This document shows, piece after piece, positions 14,930-22,653 of a DNA stretch of 24,994 nt (position 1 is its first letter; each line of letters begins with the position of its first letter). The position numbers and the translations under genes were made by a program. Source of the stretch: Nocardioides sp. (GTDB taxonomy: Bacteria > Actinomycetota > Actinomycetes > Propionibacteriales > Nocardioidaceae); NCBI GenBank assembly GCA_003519585.1, contig DOWL01000011.1, forward strand, positions 24,305 to 49,298, given 5' to 3'. The notes under the pieces were generated by a model that was not told where the DNA came from, did not search any database, and saw nothing but the letters and a program-made list of their open reading frames with translations.

Positions 14930-16260
14930 GACGCAGCCTTCACGGCGGCCTCCAGGACGTCCAGGCCGTCGCTGAGCAGGTCAAAGTCAATGACGAGGGG
15001 CGGGAGCAGCCGGATGACGTTGCCGTAGGTGCCGCAGACCAGGACCAGGACGCCCTCGCGGTGACATTCCGCAGCGACCGCACATGCGATCTCTGGAGCC
15101 GGATCCGTGGTGCCCGCCTTCACGAACTCTACGGCCAACATCGCGCCGCGCCCGCGCACGTCACCGACGACGGAGCCGGGCGCGCGGAGCGCCTCGAGTC
15201 GCGGCACCACTGCTCCTTCGATCTGCCGGGCACGCTCGACGAGATTCCCGCGCTCGATGGTCTCCAAGGCTCCGAGCGCCGCGGCGCAGGCCACCGGGTT
15301 GCCGGCGTAGGTGCCGCCGAGCCCGCCGGCCGGGACCGCGTCCATAAGCTCGGCGCGGCCCGTGACGGCGGAGAGGGGCATGCCGCAGCCGAGCGCCTTC
15401 GCTGTGGTGATCAGGTCCGGAACGACGTCCTCGTGCTCGCAGGCGAACATGTCGCCGGTTCGCGAAAGACCGGTTTGGATCTCGTCAGCAATGAAGACGA
15501 TCCCGTGCTCGTGGGCGAAGTCCTGTACGCCGCAGAGGTAGCCCGGCGGAGGAACGATGAACCCGCCCTCACCCTGGATCGGTTCAACAATGATCGCTGC
15601 CACGTTGGACGCCCCGACCTGGGTGATTACGGTGTCGTGCAAGGCCGCCAGTGCCTGGGCGGCGGCGGCCTCCGGGCCGCCCGGCCAGCGGTACGGGTAA
15701 GGCGACGGGACTCGGTAGACCTCGGGGGCGAACGGGCCGAAGCCTTCCTTATAGGGCACATTCTTCGCTGTCATGGTCATCGTCAGCAGGGTGCGGCCGT
15801 GGTAGGCGTGACCGAGGGCGACGACGGCCGGCCGGCCGGTGGCGGTGCGGGCGATCTTGACGGCGTTCTCGACGGCCTCTGAGCCGGTGGTGAAAAGAGC
15901 CGTCTTCTTTGGGTGGTCCCCTGGCGTCAACCGGTTCAGTGCCGCCGCAACGTCCACGAAGCCCTCATACTCGGTGACCAGGAAGCAGGTGTGCGTGAAC
16001 CGCTCGGCCTGCTCGGCGACGCGGCGCACGACCTCTGGGTCGGACGCGCCGACGCTGGTCACGGCGATCCCGGAGGCGAAGTCGATGATGTGGTTGCCGT
16101 CAACGTCCACCAGGATTCCGCCGCCAGCGCGCTCCACGAAGACCGGCATGGTCATGCCGAGCCCAGTCGCCAGCTCGACGCCTCGCTGCTCCTGCAGTTC
16201 CTGGGACTTCGGTCCGGGAATGGTCGTGACGAGCTGGCGGCGCTGCTCTGGCTGCGACAT
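14926..16260 (-). CDS. gabT: Class III omega-aminotransferase (GabT/DavT type)
   Basis: The product is 444 aa from ATG 16260, with GGAGG 5 nt upstream; an extension to 16293 lacks such a site. It is a fold-type I PLP enzyme. Seen: TTGSEAVENAVKIAR (124-138), GHAYHGRTL (150-158), EPIQGEGGF (226-234), FIADEIQTG (256-264) with PLP-ring aspartate D259, TTAKALGCGMPL (285-296) with Schiff-base lysine K288, and GGTYAGNPVA (315-324). GabT-family enzymes convert 4-aminobutyrate or 5-aminovalerate to the semialdehyde with 2-oxoglutarate. The downstream glutarate genes make 5-aminovalerate (DavT activity) the more likely substrate; this is inference. It is the first enzyme of the operon, 125 nt after the PucR regulator. 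Confidence 0.9.
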   Translation of the reverse strand: MSQPEQRRQLVTTIPGPKSQELQEQRGVELATGLGMTMPVFVERAGGGILVDVDGNHIIDFASGIAVTSVGASDPEVVRRVAEQAERFTHTCFLVTEYEGFVDVAAALNRLTPGDHPKKTALFTTGSEAVENAVKIARTATGRPAVVALGHAYHGRTLLTMTMTAKNVPYKEGFGPFAPEVYRVPSPYPYRWPGGPEAAAAQALAALHDTVITQVGASNVAAIIVEPIQGEGGFIVPPPGYLCGVQDFAHEHGIVFIADEIQTGLSRTGDMFACEHEDVVPDLITTAKALGCGMPLSAVTGRAELMDAVPAGGLGGTYAGNPVACAAALGALETIERGNLVERARQIEGAVVPRLEALRAPGSVVGDVRGRGAMLAVEFVKAGTTDPAPEIACAVAAECHREGVLVLVCGTYGNVIRLLPPLVIDFDLLSDGLDVLEAAVKAAS

Positions 16261-16385
16261 GTGATCCTCCGTCTGGTGAGTCCGACTCCTCACCGTAGGA
16301 AGTCACAAGCCGCAGGTCCCTGTGCAGTTTGACCAGGAGGTGATCCCTATCGTGCGAATTGCACCAACGCTGCCGCAGTGGGTAC

Positions 16386-17847
16386 TTACGCGAGGCCACG
16401 AGCGCGGAGAAGCAGCCAGAGGCGGGCGGCGTGATCCGGGTCGTCGATGTCGACCCCCAGGATCTGCCGGGCACGACCAATGCGGTGTCGAAGGGTGTTT
16501 CGATGCACGCCGAGGTGTCGCGACGCCTGCTCCCACTGCCCCCTATTACGCAGATAGCCCACGAGCGCAGCAACAACCGGTTCTTGTTGTTCTTTGAGGA
16601 ACGCGTCGAGCCGCGTAGCGAGGTCGCGATCGTCCCAAACGGCTTCATCCAGAAGGTCGAGCCGTCCGGGCTGGAGCGACGGCATTCGCGCGGCCTGCCG
16701 CGCGCGCACGGCACCAACGTCCTCGAGGCGCACGAGCGGCGAGACGAGCGCACGCGCGCCGGAGTCGCGGGCCGCGACGCGCTTTGCCAGATCGGTTAAG
16801 GAGGGGTGCTGGGGCGGCACGATGAACCACGCATCCCGACGGGTCGTCCGGTCCGTATACGCAGTGGGACACCACGACTCCACTACGAGGCTGAGATCCT
16901 CGCTGTCGCGGCCGTGAAGGGTCAGGACGCGGGCCTCCTGCCCGAGAGGCGACAGATTCATCGCTGCGCTCAGCTGCCTAGCTGCGCCGACCAGGCCGAG
17001 ATCCAGGAGCACGGCGACGCTCCGAGCGGTGGCCTCCGTAGCCGATGCAGCGCGCTGCCGCCGCATCGCGTCGATGCTCAACAGTGCCACCGCCGTGAGC
17101 ACCACATTCCGCTGCCCCCCCTGTGAACTGGGCGGGCGTTCCGACCGCCAGGTAGCCCACGACGCGGCCCTCCACTGACAGTGGGTAGATGGCCACGTAC
17201 CGGTCTCGGGTGGTGAAGGAGGCAGCCGAGTGCACCCCAGCCACCTCGAGACGAGCGACCTCGGCCTGCAACGCCTCGGCCTCGTCGATAAGGCCGGCTG
17301 GGTAGATCTGATCCACCTCACCGGTGGACGTGACGCTCGCCGCCCAACCATCGAGGGCACGCGACAGACGGCGCAGGATCTCGGCGCCCGGGTCGGGAGC
17401 AACCGCCGCGTCGATCAACGCACGGTGGGTCGCGACCGCGTCTTGGAGGGACTGCTCGGTGGAGCGTGCCCGGGCGGCCCAATACGCCTTCGTGATCGTC
17501 AGGAATGGTGTCGAGATGGGCACGACGAGCAGCGGCAGTCCGATCTTCTCGCACGCTTCGATCAGGCGGCTCGGGACCGTCTTGTGGACCGGCCCCAAGC
17601 CGAGCCCCAGTGCCACGATCTCAATCTCGGCGAGACGGGCGACGTACCTCTCGCAGCCGATCTTGTTCGCCGGCAGCATCAGGCCGGTCGTCAGAAGGAT
17701 CTCTCCACCTGTCACGTACGCGCTTGGGTCGAGCAGCTCTGAGATGTGCACAGCCGTGACCGGCGTGACCGGCGCATCGAAACCCGCCACCGGTTGCAGG
17801 TGCTGGCCGAGCGCTCTGCACAGGCTCTCCACGGTCGGGAGCGACAC
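16386..17847 (-). pseudogene. PucR-family transcriptional regulator with frameshift in a G7 tract
   Basis: The start is GTG 17847, supported by GGAGGAGG 6 nt upstream. The N-terminal PucR domain (TVESLCRAL at 5-13, GGEILLTTGLMLP at 47-59) and middle region read to AQFTGG (239-244). At a run of seven Gs on the coding strand (C7 at 17115-17121) the frame must shift to continue as QRNVVLTAVALLSIDAMRR. With six Gs the protein is 486 aa and ends with the PucR helix-turn-helix: YLRNRGQWEQASRHLGVHRN, then TLRHRIGRARQILG. PucR proteins control purine, GABA, polyamine and related catabolic genes in response to metabolites. It lies directly upstream of, and in the same direction as, the aminotransferase operon, so it probably regulates it. 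The lesion may be real, a homopolymer sequencing error, or a slippage site. Confidence 0.85.
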
Positions 17848-17904
17848 CAGGCGCCTCCTCCACATCAAGCCGTGCCCAGAGTTCCTGCCGCCTGTGCGGA
17901 CTGC

Positions 17905-17929
17905 ACAATAGTGACAACACGTGGGACAA
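17905..17929 (-). promoter_or_regulatory. Candidate promoter/operator of the PucR gene
   Basis: On the minus strand TATTGT (17905-17910) fits a -10 element about 58 nt before the GTG at 17847. Just upstream, TTGTC occurs twice with a 12-bp period (17913-17917 and 17925-17929) around the palindrome CACGTG (17918-17923). This could be an autoregulatory site. No firm -35 is seen. Confidence 0.3.
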
Positions 17930-18003
17930 TTCACCCAATCACGGGTCGCCCCCTTCGCGCTACGGTCAACACACCGCTTCGCCCGACCAACCGAAGGGAA
18001 ACC

Positions 18004-18302
18004 GATGGTCCGCCTGTGCGAGACCGAGCGACTGACCGAGGATCAGACCGAGATGCTCTAGTCCGCCGGGACGTTCGCGGACGAGAAGATCCTGCCGGTG
18101 GCGACCGAGCTCGAGTACGCGGCCGAGTGCCCGCTGGAGATCGTCGACGGGCGCAAGGAAGGCGGCACCTTCGTGCTGAAGATCCCGAAGAGTACGACGG
18201 CCTCGGTGAGTCGCTGCTGACCTACGCGCTGTGCGTCGAGGAGATCGCGCGCGGCTGGATGAGGGTCTCCGGCGTCATCACGCACTTCATCGTGACCCAC
18301 CG
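18004..18302 (+). pseudogene. Acyl-CoA dehydrogenase N-terminal remnant
   Basis: ATG 18004 has GAAGGGAAA upstream. The frame reads TERLTEDQTEML, a TAG stop at 18059-18061, then SAGTFADEKILPVATELEYA and further sequence to about 18185. After a frameshift it continues as PEEYDGLGESLLTYALCVEE and IARGWMRVSGVITHFIV. This is the N-terminal helical domain of an acyl-CoA dehydrogenase, possibly methylsuccinyl-CoA dehydrogenase-like. It then stops matching and a different gene's 3' end follows. The nonsense codon, frameshift and truncation make it a pseudogene. Confidence 0.8.
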
Positions 18303-18683
18303 GGCCGCGAGACGTTCCGCGCCCCGGTTTACGTCACGCGCAAGGGCGGCACCATCACGACCTGCGTGTCGAGCAGCGGCGACATGCACGAGTGCGACAA
18401 CCGCTACCTCTGGACAAACCTGCCGCGGATCATCCCCCGCACTTCGCTAACTACCGCGAGTCGTGGGAGGCCAATCGGCTGATCGCGAAGGGCAAGACCC
18501 ACCGACCCTTTCGCGCACGTACTCGCGTCGACGACGTCGGCCAGGCGGCCCTCGACGTCCACCACAACACCCACCAGGGCAAGGTCGGCGTCCTCCGCCT
18601 GGCGCCCGAGGAGGGTCTCGGCGTCCGCAACGAGGAGCTGCGCCCAGTACCTCGACGCGATCAACCGCTTCCGCGGCCGGTGA
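18303..18683 (+). pseudogene. Crotonyl-CoA carboxylase/reductase C-terminal remnant
   Basis: Joined directly to the acyl-CoA dehydrogenase remnant. Spread across frames, the sequence reads GRETFRAPVYVTRKGGTITT, then SSSGDMHECDNRYLW, HFANYRESWEANRLIAKGK, DDVGQAALDVHHNTHQGKVG, APEEGLGVRNEELR and QYLDAINRFRGR before a TGA at 18681. This is the C-terminal part of the medium-chain-dehydrogenase-type crotonyl-CoA carboxylase/reductase of the ethylmalonyl-CoA pathway. At least four indels are needed to read it (near 18435, two near 18500-18530, and near 18645). The N-terminal three quarters are missing. Confidence 0.8.
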
Positions 18684-18796
18684 ATAGAGGCACGTTGACC
18701 GACCCCGAATGGCGATCTTCGAGCGGCGCAGGACCCTCGAGGAAAAGGCTCCGCCACGAAGGGCATCGCCGGCACCCCTCAAGCAATTCACCCGTG

Positions 18797-18840
18797 CTTG
18801 TGGGGACCTTCCGTCCGGCCGTCCCACAAGGGGCGCGTCT
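18797..18840. repeat. Near-perfect 10-bp inverted repeat
   Basis: CTTGTGGGGAC (18797-18807) pairs with GTCCCACAAG (18831-18840) apart from one bulged G, around a 23-nt loop. It ends 14 nt before the ATG at 18855. It could be an operator or leader structure for that gene, or a terminator after the pseudogene, although no T-run follows. Confidence 0.6.
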
Positions 18841-18854
18841 GCCATCATCGATGC

Positions 18855-19286
18855 ATGGCGACATTGCCGACGAGGTGCGATATTGAGGTTCGCGAACGGG
18901 ACCTACCGCTGGTGTTGGCACTCATCCGTGCTCAAGGTCTAAGCATGGCGCTCGGTGATGCGCCACCGCCGGATGGCCATAGGCAGGTGGCAGTGTGGTC
19001 GGCTAGGAATGAGCTAGAGACCTGCAACCAGAGCCAAGAGGACGGCTCGCTGGTGGAGACGCTCGCTCGGACCCTCGAAGATCATGCCATCACGTACGTC
19101 TTGGTCAACACTGAAACCTTCCCCGCATCTCGAAGGTGGTGGGCCGTGCGCCTTAGCGACACGGGAATGCCTACTGGCATGCGGGTGCTTGCCGGCGACG
19201 CCGACGAGCTTGATGTGCAGCTAGAGGCGCTGTCGCAATTCTTGTGTGTAGATCGGGCGGCGCTGACGGCAACCGCGGTCGGGTGA
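18855..19286 (+). CDS. Small protein of unknown function
   Basis: From ATG 18855 the product is 143 aa, beginning MATLPTRCDIEVRERDLPLV and containing VLVNTETFPASRRWWAVRLS near the middle and a helical C-terminus (DELDVQLEALSQFLCVDRAA). An upstream extension to 18798 runs through the inverted repeat and is less likely. Composition is balanced and protein-like, with alternating predicted helices and strands. No family is recognised and no clear Shine-Dalgarno sequence is seen. It stands alone after the pseudogene. Confidence 0.5.
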   Translation: MATLPTRCDIEVRERDLPLVLALIRAQGLSMALGDAPPPDGHRQVAVWSARNELETCNQSQEDGSLVETLARTLEDHAITYVLVNTETFPASRRWWAVRLSDTGMPTGMRVLAGDADELDVQLEALSQFLCVDRAALTATAVG

Positions 19287-19600
19287 GCACCGGACTCTCG
19301 GCCGCGAACTTCCTGCCGTCTCCGCTGAACCGTCCGGCTGGCCGAGCTCGATCAGAAAGGGCGACGCGGCCACGGGTCGACTACTTCAGCCCGAAGTAGC
19401 TCGGCGTACTCAGACTAGGTGCGGAAACGTGTCAACCCAGCCGGTCTGGCCGCTGGCGCTACAGGAGGGCCGCCTGGGAAGTAGCCGCGACGTAGCAGTT
19501 GGTCCTGTCACCCCGGCGAGGGATGGGCTGGAACAACATGGCTGGCCAGGCGTGAATGAGGCAGAGGAGTGCGAATTCGTTCTGGACGCGCCGCTGCGTT
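19287..19600. other. Intergenic stretch with one perfect palindrome
   Basis: No supported gene. It separates the convergent 143-aa gene and the cysteine-rich gene. The 7-bp inverted repeat at 19381-19399 is the only structure noticed. Confidence 0.45.
19381..19399. repeat. Perfect 7-bp inverted repeat
   Basis: CTACTTC and GAAGTAG form a perfect stem with loop AGCCC, 95 nt past the end of the 143-aa gene. It may be part of a terminator or a protein-binding site; no T-run follows. Confidence 0.45.
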
Positions 19601-19798
19601 CTACAGGACCCAGCGGCAGTCGTCGGAACGGTAGGGCTCGCACGTCAAGCACCTAGGCTCAGAGCATCCGGCGCAGCGCTGAAGCTCCTCTCCGCAATCC
19701 TCGCAATCCTTCACAGAACTCGACTGTGCTGCCGCCCATCCGGTCCTCGCTGGGGTTGCCCAAGTCGTCTGTCTGCCGGACGCCTGTTGCTGTGCCAT
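19601..19798 (-). CDS. Cysteine-rich zinc-ribbon-like small protein
   Basis: ATG 19798 has GGAG 7 nt upstream. The product is 65 aa. The first half is polar; the second half holds CEDCGEELQRCAGCSEPRC, then LTCEPYRSDDCRWVL at the C-terminus, with CxxC spacings (C-x2-C, C-x2-C, C-x2-C) and a final Cys. This is typical of zinc ribbons or small rubredoxin-like knuckles. The function is unknown; a nucleic-acid or protein-interaction role is plausible. The regular cysteine spacing is good evidence that this frame, rather than its overlapping alternatives, is coding. Confidence 0.6.
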   Translation of the reverse strand: MAQQQASGRQTTWATPARTGWAAAQSSSVKDCEDCGEELQRCAGCSEPRCLTCEPYRSDDCRWVL

Positions 19799-19891
19799 CG
19801 TCACACTCCGTTTGGGGTTGCAGGGGACAGGCATTTCCCAACACTGGTGTGTGGGGAGTGAGACCGTGTCGGACTCAGTAGGGACGCGCGA

Positions 19892-20524
19892 TTACGCGTC
19901 ACTTGGAGTTGACGCGAGAACGCCGCGCAACATCCCCGACACCCGTACGACCCGATTTGCAAGATGCTCGAGCGCAGCCACTTGCGGCGTCCCCAGCGGC
20001 TCGCGGTTTGACTGGCCGGTCACATGGGAGACGCCATACGGATTGCCGTCGACGAACTTCAAGGGGTCGGTGTAGCCCGGCGGCACGAGGACTCCACCAA
20101 AGTGGTAGACGCTGTTGTACAGCGCAAGCAGAGTCGACTCCTGACCTCCGTGCGCAGTCTGTGTGGCCGTGAAGCCGGCGTATGCCTTGTCGGCCAACAG
20201 GCCCTCTGACCACTGCGGCCCCAAGGTGTCCAAGAACTGTTTCAGCTGGCTGGCAACGTTCCCGAACCGGGTCGGAGTTCCGAACAGGACGCCGTCAGCC
20301 CACACCACGTCATCAGCCGATGCGACGTCGATGTGCTGAGTAGCACGCGCGTGATCTGCCCACGCCTGGTTGCGTGAGACGGTTTCCAGCGGGGCGAGCT
20401 CCTCGACTCGGCGCAACCTGACCTCAGCACCTGCGCTTCGCGCGAATGTCGCCACCCGCTCAGCCATTGAATGGATGGTCCCTGTAGCGGAGTAGTAGAT
20501 GATAGCGACCTTGACCTGCGACAT
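19892..20524 (-). CDS. wrbA: NAD(P)H:quinone oxidoreductase, WrbA family
   Basis: The product is 210 aa from ATG 20524, with GAAAGG 6 nt upstream; full length for WrbA. It is an FMN flavodoxin-fold enzyme that reduces quinones by two electrons. Seen: the FMN phosphate loop YYSATGTIHSMAE (10-22), GTPTRFGNVASQLKQFLD (about 82-99), FTATQTAHGGQESTLL (about 118-133) and the family tail VPPGYTDPLKFVDGNPYGVS. It is cytosolic. It lies 158 nt downstream of fprB on the same strand, so co-expression is possible, perhaps in redox protection. Confidence 0.95.
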   Translation of the reverse strand: MSQVKVAIIYYSATGTIHSMAERVATFARSAGAEVRLRRVEELAPLETVSRNQAWADHARATQHIDVASADDVVWADGVLFGTPTRFGNVASQLKQFLDTLGPQWSEGLLADKAYAGFTATQTAHGGQESTLLALYNSVYHFGGVLVPPGYTDPLKFVDGNPYGVSHVTGQSNREPLGTPQVAALEHLANRVVRVSGMLRGVLASTPSDA

Positions 20525-20682
20525 GTACGGCCTTTCGCGAAAAGACGAGTGAGAACGGACTAACCGATGCTCTCTTCGTGGCCGTCGGGCGTCCTACTCA
20601 CTGTCCGAAGAAAAGCTGCCGAAGTTTGCGGGTGCACTGCGTTCGCACGTGTGGCCGAGCCGCGCGATGGCCGGTTGACCGT

Positions 20683-22317
20683 TCAGCCGCTATGACCCGT
20701 GGCGCGCAGTTCGGCCCACGTCACGAACTTGACACGGGAGCGGCCTTGGTCGCGGCCCGCGCCCACCTCGGCTTCATCGATCCGCCGCCAACCGTCGGTC
20801 TCGAGCACGCTCGGCCGTCGCTCGCGTACAAGATCTTCGAACGACTCTGCGTCCCCGGGGGGAGCTGCCAGGTTGCCGCTCCTGAAGTCGTCGAGCAAGG
20901 ACGCGACGGTCTCGGACGCGTCGACGCGATTCGTCCCAATCACCCCCGAGGCCCCGCGTTTCACCCATCCGGTGCAATAGACGCCGGGCACGCGGCGCCC
21001 ACTATGCATATCGATGACCCGGCCCGCGCGATTCGGAACTACTCCCCTGTCCTCGTCGAAAGGCAGTCCGGTCAAGGGCTGTCCAGTGAACCCCACGGCC
21101 CAGACCACCAACGACGTCTCGATCACCTCGGCGGTTCCGTCGGGCCGAATCAGTTCGACGCCTGTCACTTTGCTCTCGCCAAGAACCGAAACCGGCGTCA
21201 GACCGTAACGCAGGATGATCCGCCGGGGCTGTGTCCGCATGCGTGCGGCAGCCTCGGCGACGATGTCGTACCGGAGACCCAAAGCCCACCCGCGTCCCGA
21301 AATGGCGGCGGATGCCCAGTCTTCGTCCGCAACAGCAACTTCGTTCGCTTCTGCCAGTAAGTCCACGTCCGGCAGGTGCGCGAGGGCCGACAGTTCCGCG
21401 GTGCTGTAGGCAGCGAACGCTTGAGACCTGCGTCCGACGACAACTACTTCTTCGATACTGCTGGCGGTTAGCGACGCAAGCGCGGCGTCGGACACGGAAG
21501 TTGAGGCGTATGCCGTAGCCGGCCGGGCGAGCAAGCGCGCGACGTCCAAGGCCACGTTGCCATTGCCAACGACGACCGCCCTCCGCCCGTCAATGCTGAA
21601 AGCCGGGGAGGCGTTGTCGGGGTGACCGTTGTACCACGACACGAACTCTCTGGCTGAGACCGATCCAATCCGGCCTTCTCCAGGCACACCTGGTCGTCGC
21701 GCGCCAGCTGCTCCTGTTGCCACGATGACGGCGTGGTGGTGCTGCATCACTTCGGTGATCGAGACGTCGCGGCCCACCTCTACGTCGAACAAGCACTGCA
21801 CATTAGGTCTGTATAGAACGCGGCCCAACCGGTCAGCGATGCGCTTGGTGGACTCGTGGTCGGGCGCAACTCCTGCGCGGATCAGTCCGAAAGGCGTGGG
21901 GAGTCGTTCGATGATCGTCACCTCGACGTCGCGGAGTTCGCTGAGTTCCGTTGCCGCGTATAGGGCAGCGGGTCCTGAGCCGACTACTGCGACCCTTAGC
22001 GTCGACTGCGACGGAGGGAGGAAATGGCGTGCGACACTCGGTGGTTCAGACGGTGTCAACGGATGCGCTACGAAATACTCTGCGTTGATCGCCTTGAAGC
22101 TAGCGAGGCTCGAGGGCAGGTCCTCACTGGAGTAGATCGCGTCGACTGGGCACGCGGTAGCGCAAGCGCCGCAGTCGATGCAGCTGGACGGATCGATGTA
22201 AAGCTGTTCGGCGCCCTTGAAGTCGGGGTCACCAGGTCGAGGCCGGATGCACTGAACCGGACACACTGGGACGCAGGCGGCGTCTTCACAGCATGACTGG
22301 GTGATAACGAAGGTCAT
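20683..22317 (-). CDS. fprB: Ferredoxin / ferredoxin-NADP+ reductase fusion (FprB type)
   Basis: The product is 544 aa from ATG 22317, with AGAGAGG upstream. The N-terminal ferredoxin module (1-62) has C9, C15, C19 (CP) and then CIDCGACATACP (46-57), the pattern of a 7Fe/8Fe bacterial ferredoxin. An FAD-binding GSGPAALYAA follows at 113-122, with TPFGLIRAGVAPDH at 141-154. The NADPH-binding GNGNVALDVA is at 251-260. The C-terminus has VWAVGFTG and GWVKRGASGVIGTN, both typical of the FprA/adrenodoxin-reductase family. It shuttles electrons between NADPH and ferredoxin or redox partners such as P450s. It is divergent from the FAD oxidoreductase gene across 336 nt. Confidence 0.95.
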   Translation of the reverse strand: MTFVITQSCCEDAACVPVCPVQCIRPRPGDPDFKGAEQLYIDPSSCIDCGACATACPVDAIYSSEDLPSSLASFKAINAEYFVAHPLTPSEPPSVARHFLPPSQSTLRVAVVGSGPAALYAATELSELRDVEVTIIERLPTPFGLIRAGVAPDHESTKRIADRLGRVLYRPNVQCLFDVEVGRDVSITEVMQHHHAVIVATGAAGARRPGVPGEGRIGSVSAREFVSWYNGHPDNASPAFSIDGRRAVVVGNGNVALDVARLLARPATAYASTSVSDAALASLTASSIEEVVVVGRRSQAFAAYSTAELSALAHLPDVDLLAEANEVAVADEDWASAAISGRGWALGLRYDIVAEAAARMRTQPRRIILRYGLTPVSVLGESKVTGVELIRPDGTAEVIETSLVVWAVGFTGQPLTGLPFDEDRGVVPNRAGRVIDMHSGRRVPGVYCTGWVKRGASGVIGTNRVDASETVASLLDDFRSGNLAAPPGDAESFEDLVRERRPSVLETDGWRRIDEAEVGAGRDQGRSRVKFVTWAELRATGHSG

Positions 22318-22653
22318 CTAGCGCCTCTCTTCGGACTAGACGGCTCATGATCGCCTGACGGAGCCGCCACAGCACTGCCATATGCCACAAGGTCAACGTC
22401 AGGAATGTGCGGAACTCACCAAGGCTCGGTCGCATGCTCGCGGCCGGCACAACGCCGCGTGCCCAACGCCCGGGCCATCTGCACCTGCCTGCCCATACCG
22501 CTTCCACACAAGCACCGACGCGACTTTGCCTCCGACGGTGAAGGAATGCATATCTACACGCTCTTAGATTGACCAAATGGGTTCCTCGAGCATCTCCGCT
22601 AGTCCGCATCCGCTCGTGCGACACGCAACGACCCGCCCTCGCGGAGTCGTTCG
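22318..22653. other. Divergent promoter region between fprB and the FAD oxidoreductase gene
   Basis: No supported gene. It must carry promoters for both directions. A TTGACC at 22569-22574 could be a -35 box for the rightward gene, but no matching -10 at proper spacing was found. Confidence 0.45.
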
